DNA from: Tessaracoccus sp.
GTDB taxonomy: Bacteria > Actinomycetota > Actinomycetes > Propionibacteriales > Propionibacteriaceae
Reading direction: 5' to 3'
DNA: 64,000 nt
NCBI RefSeq assembly: GCF_016714275.1
Contig: NZ_JADJNP010000002.1
Coordinates: forward strand, 620,001-684,000
A program made the position numbers and the translations under genes. Below the pieces are notes generated by a model. That model did not search any database. It saw only the letters and a program-made list of their open reading frames with translations, and was not told where the DNA came from. Below, in pieces: positions 17,274 to 25,197 of this stretch. How positions within the stretch are numbered: position 1 is the stretch's first letter; each line of letters begins with the position of its first letter.

Positions 17274-19063
17274 TCAGCCGACGGGAGCCCAGCTCGGCCC
17301 GGTCTCCCCCAGCTTCTCGTCGAGCTTCGCGAACAGCGGCGACGGCTTGTCGAGCGGCGTCCCGGGCACAACCGGGCGCGAGGCCCAGGTCGCCTGCTGG
17401 GCGGCGTAGTCGCCCTGCAGCGTCGGGTAGACGAGGTCACCGTCGACGACCTCGACGATCTGCGGCTGCGCGGCCCACACGCCCTCGCCGCCCAGCGCCT
17501 CGAACACCTTCTGCGCCGAGTGCGGGAGGTACGGCGTCAGCAGCGTGTTGCAGTCGGACACCACCTGGAGCGTGACGTGCAGCACGGTGTCGCGGCGCCG
17601 CCGATCGTCCTTCAGCTTCCACGGCTCCATGTCCGAGACGTACTTGTTGGCGAGGCCGACGATGCGCATCGTCTCGGTGATGCCCGCCTTGAAGCGGCGC
17701 GCCGCGATGTGTTCGCCGACGACGTCGAACGCAGCCGTGGCCGCGTCAAGGAGTGCCTGGTCATCGTCGGTCAGCTCTGCGGCGGCAGGGATGCCGCCGT
17801 TGTTCTTGTGCGCCATGGAGATCGAGCGGTTGACGAGATTGCCCCACTCGTTGGCCAGCTCGAAGTTCGTGCGGCGGACGAACTCCTCCCACGTGAAGTC
17901 GGTGTCCTGGTTCTCCGGGCCCGCGACGGCGATGTAGTAGCGCAGGGCGTCGGGGCCGAACTCTGCGAGGAAGTCCCCGACGAAGATGGACGCGCCACGC
18001 GACGACGACACCTTCGAGCCCTTCATCGTCATGAACTCCGAGCTCACGACCTCCGTAGGCAGCTGCAGCTCGCCCAGCGCCGGGCGGATCTCGCCGCCCA
18101 GTTCGCCCTGGCCGTTGGCGCCGAGCAGGATGCCGGGCCAGATCACCGAGTGAAAGACGATGTTGTCCTTGCCCATGAAGTAGTAGCTGAGCGCCTCGGC
18201 GTCGTTCCAGAACGCGCGCCACGCCTCCGGGCGCCCCTGGCGCGTCGCCCACTCGACGGAGGCCGACAGATAGCCGATCACGGCGTCGAACCACACGTAG
18301 ATGCGCTTCATCGGCGCGTCGCGCCAGCCGTCGAGCGGGATGGGGACGCCCCAGTCGAGGTCGCGGGTGATGGCGCGCTCGCGGATCTCCTTGAGGAGAT
18401 TGTGCGAGAACTTGAGCACGTTCGGCCGCCAGTCCTCACGGCTGGACAGCCACTCGGTCAGCTGGGGCGCGACCTTCGGGAGGTCGAGGAAGAAGTGCTC
18501 CGTCTCGACGAACTGCGGGGTCTCACCGTTGATCTTCGACTTCGGGTTGATCAGGTCCGCAGGGTCCAGCTGGTTGCCGCAGTTGTCGCACTGGTCCCCG
18601 CGGGCATTGCCGTAGCCGCAGAGGGGACACGTGCCCTCGATGAATCGATCGGGCAGCGTGCGCCCGGTCGACGGCGAGATAGCACCCATCTGCGTCTTCG
18701 CGACGATGTAGCCGTTGTTGTAGAGCGCCGTGAACATCTCCTGCACGACGGCGTAGTGGTTGGGCGTCGTCGTGCGGGTGTACAGGTCGTAGGACAGCCC
18801 GAGGCCCTGGAGGTCGGCAACGATCTGCGCGTGGTATTTGTCTGCGGTCTCGCGGGCGGTGAGGCCCTCGGCGTCGGCCTTCACCTGAATGGCCGTGCCG
18901 TGCTCGTCGGAGCCGAGACCATCAGCACGTCGTGGCCCGCCATGCGCATGTACCGCGAGAACACATCGGAGGGGACACCAAAGCCCGACACGTGACCGAT
19001 ATGGCGGGGACCGTTGGCATATGGCCATGCAACGGCGGCAAGAACACGACTCATGCGCGTCAT
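17274..19063 (-). CDS. metG: Methionyl-tRNA synthetase (frameshifted near the N-terminus in this sequence)
   Basis: This class I aminoacyl-tRNA synthetase charges tRNA-Met. The N-terminal part (19063 to about 18905) reads [20 protein letters not shown] with the HIGH motif. The remaining frame begins at [18 protein letters not shown]. It carries a zinc knuckle (CPLCGYGN, then CDNCG), the DLDWGVPIP segment, the KMSKS-type loop [14 protein letters not shown] and an anticodon-binding helical domain ending near WAPVG. No C-terminal tRNA-binding appendix is present. The break on the minus strand is TCGGCTCC. One more G gives VSGSDEHG and a 596-residue enzyme. Because MetRS should be essential and no other copy is visible here, a consensus error is likely. 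ATG 19063 overlaps the upstream small ORF (ATGA). Confidence 0.92.
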
Positions 19064-19208
19064 CCTATCGTCGCCGTCGCCCACCCATCGGCGACGACGT
19101 CGCCCCGCTCGAACGCCGACTCACCGGCTGGCTCCGGACGGCCGGCCACGTCGCTCCCCTCCACGACGAGTAGGTGACGTACAGGTTGTCGACGACGACA
19201 CTGCTCAT
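19060..19208 (-). CDS. Possible small protein between the regulator and metG (frameshifted)
   Basis: ATG at 19208 overlaps the stop of the GntR-type gene (ATGA) and follows a GGAGGA motif. The first frame reads [13 protein letters not shown]. If one C is added at TACTCG the sense continues as [20 protein letters not shown] and ends at a TGA that overlaps the metG ATG, giving 49 residues. Overlaps at both ends argue for a real coupled gene. In YtrA-type operons this position is normally held by an ABC transporter ATPase, so it could instead be a remnant. No family recognised. Confidence 0.4.
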
Positions 19209-19587
19209 GCTTCCTCCTGGGAGATGAGTTCGATGACCTGGGCCGGGGTGAGGCCCAAACGGGCCGCCTCGGCGAGCAGCGGTCCGACGAACCGCTGGTG
19301 GAAGTCGGCGCGGCGCTGTGCGAGCAGCCGGGCGCGCGCCGTCGGCGACGAACGTGCCAATCCCCGCTGCTTGTAGAGGATCCCCTCGGCCACGAGCTGC
19401 GCGACGCCCTTGAGCGCGGTGGCGGGGTTGATCCGCCAGAAGGAGGCGAACTCGTTGATCGACGGCACCTGATCGCCCTCCGCGAGCGTGCCATCGACGA
19501 TGTCGTCGGCAATCCGGCGCGCAACCTGCTGGAAAAGGGGAACATCCTCCCTTGCCCTGCTGGTGTGTTAGTAGAGTAACTAACCAT
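19205..19587 (-). CDS. YtrA-subfamily GntR transcriptional regulator (several frameshifts in this sequence)
   Basis: Reconstruction gives about 128 residues, the usual YtrA size. MVSYSTNTPAGQG is followed by DVPLFQQVARRIADDIVDG, TLAEGDQVPSINEFASFWRI and NPATALKGVAQLVAEGILYK (winged helix), then QRGIGTFVADGARARL (wing), and a short helical tail ending [15 protein letters not shown]. Repairs needed are one G near 19540, one G near 19360, and a compensating change in the GCGCGC run near 19335. Without the last two the wing reads as nonsense (LARSSPTA). The start overlaps the operator-like palindrome at 19567-19584, so autoregulation is likely. These repressors usually control ABC transporters, but here the downstream neighbours are a 49-residue ORF and metG. 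Confidence 0.75.
19567..19584. promoter_or_regulatory. Probable operator of the YtrA-type regulator
   Basis: The inverted repeat GTTAGTagagtaACTAAC has perfect 6-bp arms and a 6-bp spacer. It covers the first codons of the regulator gene, where a self-repressing GntR protein would block transcription. A second dyad (TGCAAC / GTTGCA) follows at 19587-19605. Confidence 0.6.
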
Positions 19588-19605
19588 GCAACGATGCTAG
19601 TTGCA
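19587..19605. promoter_or_regulatory. Second dyad upstream of the YtrA-type regulator
   Basis: TGCAAC and GTTGCA form a perfect 6-bp dyad around a 7-bp spacer, directly next to the operator-like palindrome. It lies in the promoter region shared with the divergent YchJ gene and may be a second regulator site. No matching protein can be named. Confidence 0.35.
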
Positions 19606-19653
19606 CAATATCTCCCGCGCAAGGATGCGAGGACGGACCAATAGGCTGTCGCC

Positions 19654-20034
19654 ATGACCGTCGACCCCTGCCCCTGCGACACCGGGAAGCCATACGCCAC
19701 CTGTTGCGGGCGCTTCCACGACGGCCGCCCCGCGCCTACCGCCGTCGCCCTGATGCGCTCCCGCTACGCTGCGTTCGCGCGTGGGCTCGCCGACTACCTG
19801 CTCACCACGTGGCACCCTGCCACCCGTCCCGCGCACCTCGAGTTCGACGACACGACCTGGACGGGCCTCGTCATCGAGGCGACCGAGGCCGGGAAGGCCT
19901 GGGACGTTACCGGGGCCGTCGCATTCGCCGCGTCCTGGAGGCGTGCCGACGGGACCGAGGGCGCGCTGCGCGAGCGCAGCCGCTTCGCGCTGATCGACGG
20001 CCGCTGGCTGTACGTCGACGGCGTGCACGAGTGA
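19654..20034 (+). CDS. YchJ-family protein (UPF0225)
   Basis: This 126-residue protein has an N-terminal SEC-C-like zinc motif in DPCPCDTGKPYATCCGRFHD, followed by the conserved ALMRSRYAAFARGLADYLL, TTWHPATRP, the WTGLVIEATEAG segment and RSRFALIDGRWLYVDG. The YchJ family is widespread but its biochemical role is not established. Cys-rich SEC-C motifs bind zinc. The stop overlaps the GTG start of the phosphotransferase, so the pair is coupled. Confidence 0.88.
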   Translation: MTVDPCPCDTGKPYATCCGRFHDGRPAPTAVALMRSRYAAFARGLADYLLTTWHPATRPAHLEFDDTTWTGLVIEATEAGKAWDVTGAVAFAASWRRADGTEGALRERSRFALIDGRWLYVDGVHE

Positions 20035-21028
20035 ACCCCGCCGACCCCCGCACCGGGGCTCACCTCCTTGACGCGCTCAGGTCCCGCGCGATCGCCCTCC
20101 CCGACCCGTCCCTCCGGGTGGACGACGCCACCGCATCCCTCCTCGGCACCGGCGAGAGCTATGCCGCCTGGCTCGTGACCGACGGCACGGCGTCGCTGGT
20201 CTTTCGGCTCGCCCGGCGTCGCCCAGAAGACATGCCGTGTCCGATGATCGACGAGTTCCGCGCGGGCTCGCTCATCCCCGACGACATCGGCTCGCGCCCG
20301 CTTGCCATGGACGACTTAGCCGACAATCCGCTCGGCACGCCGTACATCGTCGCCACCTACGCGCCGGGCTCGCTCCGGGTGCCCAGCGCCTGGGACGCGG
20401 GACTGCTCGGCTCCCTCGCGGGCCGACTCGCGGTGCTGCACGAACGCACGTACCCGTTGGCCGGATCGGTCGGCGGTGCCGCCGAACGGCTCGACATCGT
20501 CCGGGAGTTCGACGACAGCTACGCCTGGTGGCAGGCAGCGGACCCCGAGATCGCCAGCGGGCCCGAGGCCGCGGCCCTCGCGCTGCGCATCCGCCCGCAC
20601 ATCGTGGCGGCGGCGCCCGCATTCGACGGCATCTCCTACTCGCTCATCCACGGTGACCTCGTCGCCACCAACATCCTCATCGACGAACGGGGCACACCGC
20701 GGCTCATCGACTGGGAGTGGGCACGCATCGGCGACGTCGCCAACGACCTCGCGCTCATCGGCGGTCGCATCACGGAGGGCCCTGGTACGTGCCGATGGAC
20801 GAGGCGACGATCGACCGGCTCCTCGCCGAGTACCTCGCCGCCCGCACGGCTCAGACCGGGCTGGCGGCGGAGCCACTCGCGCGCCTGCGCGCACGCCGCG
20901 ACTCATGGGAGTTGCTCGAGCGCTTCTTCACCAGCCTCCACTGCGAGGGAAAGGCCCTCCGCTCCGGCGATCCGTTATACGCCCAGGCGACGAGGCAAAT
21001 GCGCACGGGCCTCCACGCGCTGGTCTAA
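20031..21028 (+). CDS. Aminoglycoside/homoserine-kinase-type phosphotransferase (frameshifted in this sequence)
   Basis: The protein kinase-like (APH) fold shows an N-terminal ATP region (GTGESYAAWLVTD, SLVFRLARRRPEDM) and the catalytic and metal loops ISYSLIHGDLVATNILIDER and PRLIDWEWARIGDVANDLAL. The frame breaks near 20793. One added C in GGGCCCTGG gives ITEGPWYVPMDEATIDRLLA and continues to HALV, 332 residues in all. GTG 20031 overlaps the YchJ stop. The family includes kinases for small alcohols, sugars and antibiotics. Nothing here identifies the substrate. Confidence 0.8.
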
Positions 21029-21181
21029 GAGCCGAGGTGCCGCGCACGCCTCCCCTTAGGAATCGGATGCTGGTTCATACACCGACGACGGCCGAGGGCA
21101 ATTCAAGCTTGCTTGATTGCCGAGGCCAAGGAAGGTGTTGCAATGCGAAGCACGATCACACGAACCAACATCCGACTCTTC
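21029..21181. other. Gene-free stretch between convergent genes
   Basis: This 153-bp stretch between the phosphotransferase and RNase HI genes carries no supportable gene. It holds an imperfect hairpin around 21100-21120 (CAATTCAAGC / GCTTGATTG with a one-base bulge) that could end plus-strand transcription. Confidence 0.4.
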
Positions 21182-21211
21182 GGGTCCGCGGCTGGGGCCG
21201 CGGCGGGACCC
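21182..21211 (-). terminator. Hairpin after the RNase HI gene
   Basis: GGGTCC/GGACCC arms plus an inner GCGGC/GCCGC stem, with a 4-base asymmetric bulge, lie directly downstream of the minus-strand stop at 21212. A terminator role is likely from the position. Confidence 0.5.
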
Positions 21212-22060
21212 TTACAACAGCGAAGCGAACCGAAGCCGCCAGCCGGCGGGGAGCTGGACCCAGACCAGCGCGGCGGGCGAGCCGCCGATGCTCGCCCGCA
21301 CGAGTCCGGCGTCGGAGCCCAATCCGTCGACGGCGAGCACCTCGCCGTCGACGGCGCCCTCCCACAGCAGCCGGTCCGCCTCGACTCCGCCACCGTGGCA
21401 GACGAAGTCGGAGTGCAGCGGCGCCGACGACGGGTCGTCGAAGAGGGCCCGTGCCGCGCGCACCAGGGCGGCCTTCTGGCGCGGCGCGGCGGATCCCGCG
21501 ACGGGGCGCGGAGCATCGGCGTCGGGAGCGTCTGAGAACAGGTCAGGCTGCTCGTCGACCGCGCCGACGGCGAAGTCCGTGCGGCCGGCGGGGCGCGCGA
21601 TCTCGGGGAACCCCGGCCCGGCGTCGGGCTCGCGGCCCTGCTGGTAGGCGGTGGCGGCGGCGCGGGCGCGCTCGTCGGCAGCCTCGTTCATGCGGTGGCC
21701 CGCATGGCCCTTGACCCACTCGAAGGTCACGTCGCGGCCGCGCAGCTCCTTGTCGAGGTCCTTCATCAGCTCGACGTTCAGCACCGGCTTCCCGTCGCCC
21801 TTCTTCCACCCCTTGCGCTTCCACCCGGGCAGCCATTTGGTGAGCGAGTTGATGACGTACTGGGAGTCGCAGAGGATGGTGAGCGGCTCGTCGCGGTGTG
21901 CCGTCGACCGCAGGAGGTCGAGGACGGCCATGAGCTCGCCCATGTTGTTGGTCCCGTGCGGCCATCCACCAGCGGCCCAGATGTCGTCGGAGACGTACCA
22001 GGCCCACCCGGCCGGCCCGGGGTTGGACAGAGAGGAGCCGTCAGCAGCCGCGATGATCAC
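21212..22060 (-). CDS. rnhA: Ribonuclease HI with C-terminal extension
   Basis: The protein has 282 residues. Residues 1-150 form an RNase HI domain with the catalytic carboxylates in IIAAADGSSLSNPGPAGWAW (Asp), NNMGELMAVLDLL (Glu), LTILCDSQYVINSLTKW (Asp) and MNEAADERAR (Asp), plus the basic segment WKRKGWKKGDGKPV. It cuts RNA in RNA-DNA hybrids. About 130 further residues follow. They include a linker with EQPDLFSDAPDADAPRP and a compact region (VRAARALFDDPSSAPLHSDF, GVEADRLLWEGAVDGEVLAV, GWRLRFASLL) that is not part of the standard enzyme and was not recognised. GTG 22060 is chosen because the domain begins there. A longer frame to 22225 has no domain support. Confidence 0.88.
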   Translation of the reverse strand: MIIAAADGSSLSNPGPAGWAWYVSDDIWAAGGWPHGTNNMGELMAVLDLLRSTAHRDEPLTILCDSQYVINSLTKWLPGWKRKGWKKGDGKPVLNVELMKDLDKELRGRDVTFEWVKGHAGHRMNEAADERARAAATAYQQGREPDAGPGFPEIARPAGRTDFAVGAVDEQPDLFSDAPDADAPRPVAGSAAPRQKAALVRAARALFDDPSSAPLHSDFVCHGGGVEADRLLWEGAVDGEVLAVDGLGSDAGLVRASIGGSPAALVWVQLPAGWRLRFASLL

Positions 22061-22122
22061 CAGGAGAGGATAACCAGATGCCCTGCGTGCGACCAGGACG
22101 ACGGACAAGAGGTTCCGCGGAC

Positions 22123-22863
22123 TCACACCCCTTGCGAAGCATCCTGCCGCACTTCTCCGGCGTCCCCGAGACGCTGATGCGAGATGAACCGGAACCGGTC
22201 GCCGCGGAAGGCCGAGCTGGTCCACTCCACCCGCCGGCCCGACTCGTCCCAGCCCGTGCGATGGACCAGCAGCATCGGGAGGCCAGTCTCGACGCCCAGC
22301 AGCGACGCCTGCTCCGGATCGGCCAGCACGGTCTCCACCGTGTCCTCCGCGCCGGCGAGGTGGATCCCGTAGTGCTCACGCAGCGCGCGGTAGAGCGAGC
22401 CCCCGCCCTCAAGCAAGTCCGCCAGCCCGGGGAACACGGCGGGTAGGTAGGCGACCTCGTGCGCGATTGTCTCGTCGGCGGCCGTGCGCAGCCGCTCGAC
22501 GCGCTGGACCGGCGTGCCCGGCGGTACCGCGAGGTGCGCACACACGTCGCCGTCGGCAGACTCCTCGCGGATGTCGAGCACGACGCTGCCGGGGCGCCAG
22601 CCGTCGGAGTCCAGGTCCTGGGAGAAGGAGGTGAGGGGGCGCACGGACATCAGCTTCGGGCGCGCGACGAACGTCCCGCTCCCCTGCCTGCGCGCGAGCC
22701 GGCCGTCGACCACGAGCTCGGCGATCGCCTGCCGCACGGTGGTGCGCGAGGTGTTGAACTGCTGCGCGAGCTCTCGCTCGGGGGCCACCGGTGTTCCCGG
22801 CTCCGCGTCCGCTATCGAGCGCAGGATCTTCTGCTTGACTCTGTAGTACTTGGGAACCTTCAT
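22123..22863 (-). CDS. GntR/HutC-family regulator, DasR/NagR-like
   Basis: The protein has 246 residues. The N-terminal winged helix (PKYYRVKQKILRSIADAEPG, PERELAQQFNTSRTTVRQAI, RQGSGTFVARPKLM) is joined to a C-terminal UTRA effector domain (LTSFSQDLDSDGWRPGSVVL, FRGDRFRFISHQRLG). DasR/NagR regulators bind dre sites and are released by amino-sugar phosphates such as glucosamine-6-phosphate. Two dre-like palindromes stand between this gene and the divergent PTS gene, which supports that role and suggests autoregulation. Confidence 0.88.
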   Translation of the reverse strand: MKVPKYYRVKQKILRSIADAEPGTPVAPERELAQQFNTSRTTVRQAIAELVVDGRLARRQGSGTFVARPKLMSVRPLTSFSQDLDSDGWRPGSVVLDIREESADGDVCAHLAVPPGTPVQRVERLRTAADETIAHEVAYLPAVFPGLADLLEGGGSLYRALREHYGIHLAGAEDTVETVLADPEQASLLGVETGLPMLLVHRTGWDESGRRVEWTSSAFRGDRFRFISHQRLGDAGEVRQDASQGV

Positions 22864-22909
22864 GGCGACCCTCCCCGGGCGACGACCCCGACGCTTCCGA
22901 CCCTACGCG

Positions 22910-22925
22910 ATTGGACTAGACCAAT
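22910..22925. promoter_or_regulatory. dre-like operator 1
   Basis: ATTGGACTAGACCAAT closely matches the DasR-responsive element (consensus about ACTGGTCTAGACCACT). It lies 47 bp upstream of the regulator start and would allow autorepression. Confidence 0.8.
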
Positions 22926-22976
22926 CAAAGTGAGCGATCCTTGACGCGCATTTTGATCACGTGCGAACGTACAGCC

Positions 22977-22992
22977 ACTGGTCTATACCAAT
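22977..22992. promoter_or_regulatory. dre-like operator 2
   Basis: ACTGGTCTATACCAAT is a second dre-like palindrome, 23 bp before the EIICBA start codon. A TTGACG at 22941-22946 between the two sites is a candidate -35 element, but no clear -10 was found. Confidence 0.8.
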
Positions 22993-23014
22993 CGACCGAC
23001 CTACGAGGAGAGAT

Positions 23015-25084
23015 ATGACCGCACCCGTGAAGGAAAAGCCGAAGCGTTCGGGCTTCCCCGGCTTCGCGCAGCTGCAGCGCCTGGGCAAGAGCCTCATGCT
23101 GCCCATCGCCCTGCTGCCCGCCGCCGGCATCCTGCTGCGCCTCGGCCAGGAGGACCTGCTCGGCCAGATCGACTGGCCCATCATCGGCCCCTTCTTCGAC
23201 GCCATGAGCGCGGCGGGCGGCTCGGTGTTCGCGAGCCTGCCCATCCTGTTCGCCGTCGGCGTCGCCATCGGCTTCGCCAAGAAGGCCGACGGCGCGACCG
23301 CGCTGTCCGCCGTCGCAGGCTACCTCGTGATCGACGCCGTGTTCAAGAGCATGTCGCCGATCGTGCTCGAAGGGGTCACCGACGCCCAAGGCAACCAGGC
23401 GATGATCAACTACAGCGTCTTCGCGGGCATCATCGTCGGCCTCGTCACCGCGTACCTGTTCGACAAGTACCACAACATCCAGCTGCCCACCTACCTCGGG
23501 TTCTTCGGCGGCCGCCGCTTCGTGCCCATCGTCGTGTCGTTGGCCACCCTGCTCATCGGCTTCGCGATGTCCTACTTCTACCCCATCTTCAACATGGGCT
23601 TGACCAACGTCGGCGCGCTCATCGGCGGGTCGGGTGCGTTCGGGGCGTTCGTCTACGGCGTCGCCAACCGCATGCTGATCCCCATCGGCCTGCACCACAT
23701 CCTCAACACCTTCATCTGGTTCATCTACGGCGAGTACCCGACCGATGCCGGCATCCTCACCGGCGAGCTCACCCGCTTCGCCGCGGGCGATCCGACCGCC
23801 GGCGCCCTCACCGCCGGGTTCTACCCCATCCTCATGTTCGGCCTCCCCGCCGCCGCGCTCGCGATGATCCACGTCGCGAAGCCCGCGCAGAAGAAGGCAG
23901 CCATCGGCATCCTGTCCGCCGCCGGCCTTACCGCCTTCCTCACCGGCATCACCGAGCCGCTCGAGTTCGCGTTCATGTTCGTCGCGCTCCCGCTCTACAT
24001 CGTGCACGCCCTGCTGACCGGTCTCTCCCTCGCCGTCGCCTACCTGCTGAACATCCACCTGGGCTTCTCGTTCTCGGCAGGTCTCATCGACCTCTTGCTC
24101 TACGGCACCGCCCCCGCAGCGCAGAACATCTGGCTTCTCGTCCTGCAGGGCCTCGCCTTCGCGGTGCTCTACTACTTCATGTTCCGTTTCGTCATCGTGA
24201 AGTGGAACATGCGCACCCCCGGCCGGATGAAGGACGCCGACTTCGAGGCTGAGCAGGCCGCCAACCTGACCGACGGCGACGGCGCCGCCCACGCCGCCGG
24301 CGGCACGGCGAGGGCCGAGCAGCTCATCGCCGCGTTCGGCGGCCGCGAGAACCTTGTCAACGTGGACGCCTGCATCACGCGGCTCCGGATGGAGGTCGCA
24401 GACAAGGCAGCCGTCAACCATGGCCAGCTGAAGGCACTCGGCGCCGCCGGCGTGATGGAGGTGGGCAACAACGTCCAGGCGATCTTCGGCGCGCAAGCCG
24501 AGGGCCTCAAGCACGAGATCCTCGCAGCGCTCGCAGGCCCCGCCCCGATCGCCCCGGTCGCAGCGCCCGTGGCGGCCCCGGCCGTCACCCCGGCAGCCTC
24601 GGCCGCGGTCGCTGCCCCCGCAAAGGCCCCGACGACGATCCTCGCACCGGTCCGCGGACGTACCGTCGCCCTCACTGAGGTTCCTGACGCGACCTTCGCG
24701 GCCGAGATCATGGGTTCGGGTGTCGCGATCGACCCCCCGCGCGAGGTCGTCGAGGCGGTGGCTCCGGTCAGCGGAACGATCATTCAGCTGTGGCCCCACG
24801 CGTTCATCGTCGCCACCGCCGACGAGGTCGGCGTGCTCGTCCACCTCGGCATCGACACGGTGCAGCTCCAGGGCGAGGGCTTCACCACCCATGCCGGTGT
24901 GGGCGACCAGGTCGCCGCGGGCCAGAAGGTCATCACCTACGACGTGCCCACCGTCGAGCGCCTCGAGCGCAACCCGATCATCCCGGTGATCGTGCTGGAT
25001 TCGAAGGCCGAGACCCTCCAGGTGATCGCGGCGATCGACGCCGAGGTCACCGAGGGCCAGGAGCTGATCACCAAGCTCAGCTGA
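23015..25084 (+). CDS. PTS transporter subunit EIICBA, N-acetylglucosamine/glucose family
   Basis: This is a 689-residue sugar phosphotransferase permease with domains in the order IIC-IIB-IIA. The IIC membrane domain (about residues 15-410) includes KSLMLPIALLPAAGILLRLG, FAKKADGATALSAVAGYLV and GITEPLEFAFMFVALPLY. The IIB domain has its phospho-Cys in NVDACITRLRMEV. After an Ala/Pro linker, the IIA domain has FAAEIMGSGVAIDPP and the phospho-His in VLVHLGIDTVQLQGEGF. The sugar is taken up and phosphorylated at C6. The dre-like sites and DasR-like neighbour favour N-acetylglucosamine. ATG 23015 has a GAGGAGAG ribosome site. Confidence 0.93.
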   Translation: MTAPVKEKPKRSGFPGFAQLQRLGKSLMLPIALLPAAGILLRLGQEDLLGQIDWPIIGPFFDAMSAAGGSVFASLPILFAVGVAIGFAKKADGATALSAVAGYLVIDAVFKSMSPIVLEGVTDAQGNQAMINYSVFAGIIVGLVTAYLFDKYHNIQLPTYLGFFGGRRFVPIVVSLATLLIGFAMSYFYPIFNMGLTNVGALIGGSGAFGAFVYGVANRMLIPIGLHHILNTFIWFIYGEYPTDAGILTGELTRFAAGDPTAGALTAGFYPILMFGLPAAALAMIHVAKPAQKKAAIGILSAAGLTAFLTGITEPLEFAFMFVALPLYIVHALLTGLSLAVAYLLNIHLGFSFSAGLIDLLLYGTAPAAQNIWLLVLQGLAFAVLYYFMFRFVIVKWNMRTPGRMKDADFEAEQAANLTDGDGAAHAAGGTARAEQLIAAFGGRENLVNVDACITRLRMEVADKAAVNHGQLKALGAAGVMEVGNNVQAIFGAQAEGLKHEILAALAGPAPIAPVAAPVAAPAVTPAASAAVAAPAKAPTTILAPVRGRTVALTEVPDATFAAEIMGSGVAIDPPREVVEAVAPVSGTIIQLWPHAFIVATADEVGVLVHLGIDTVQLQGEGFTTHAGVGDQVAAGQKVITYDVPTVERLERNPIIPVIVLDSKAETLQVIAAIDAEVTEGQELITKLS

Positions 25085-25096
25085 ACCGCCGTCGCC

Positions 25097-25132
25097 AAGA
25101 AGGGTCCTGGACATCGCTCCGGGGCCCTTCTT
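25097..25132 (+). terminator. Hairpin terminator after the PTS gene
   Basis: AAGAAGGGTCC pairs with GGGGCCCTTCTT (11 bp with one G-T wobble) 13 bp after the PTS stop. It separates the PTS gene from the glycosidase gene, which may therefore need its own promoter or read-through. Confidence 0.7.
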
Positions 25133-25197
25133 CGTGTGTGCGCGGCGCGACTGAGCGCGCCGTGTCTCCGCGCGCGACACAGGGAAAGATGGGCCGT

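Noticed and set aside
22061..22225. A longer N-terminus for RNase HI up to 22225
   Set aside because: The extra 55 residues are Arg/Ser/Pro-rich without homology to the family and would overlap the GntR gene. The domain starts at the GTG at 22060.
22925..25180. A 751-codon minus-strand open frame opposite the PTS gene
   Set aside because: The Glu/Asp/Gly/His-rich sequence has no domain, and the plus strand encodes an unmistakable EIICBA.
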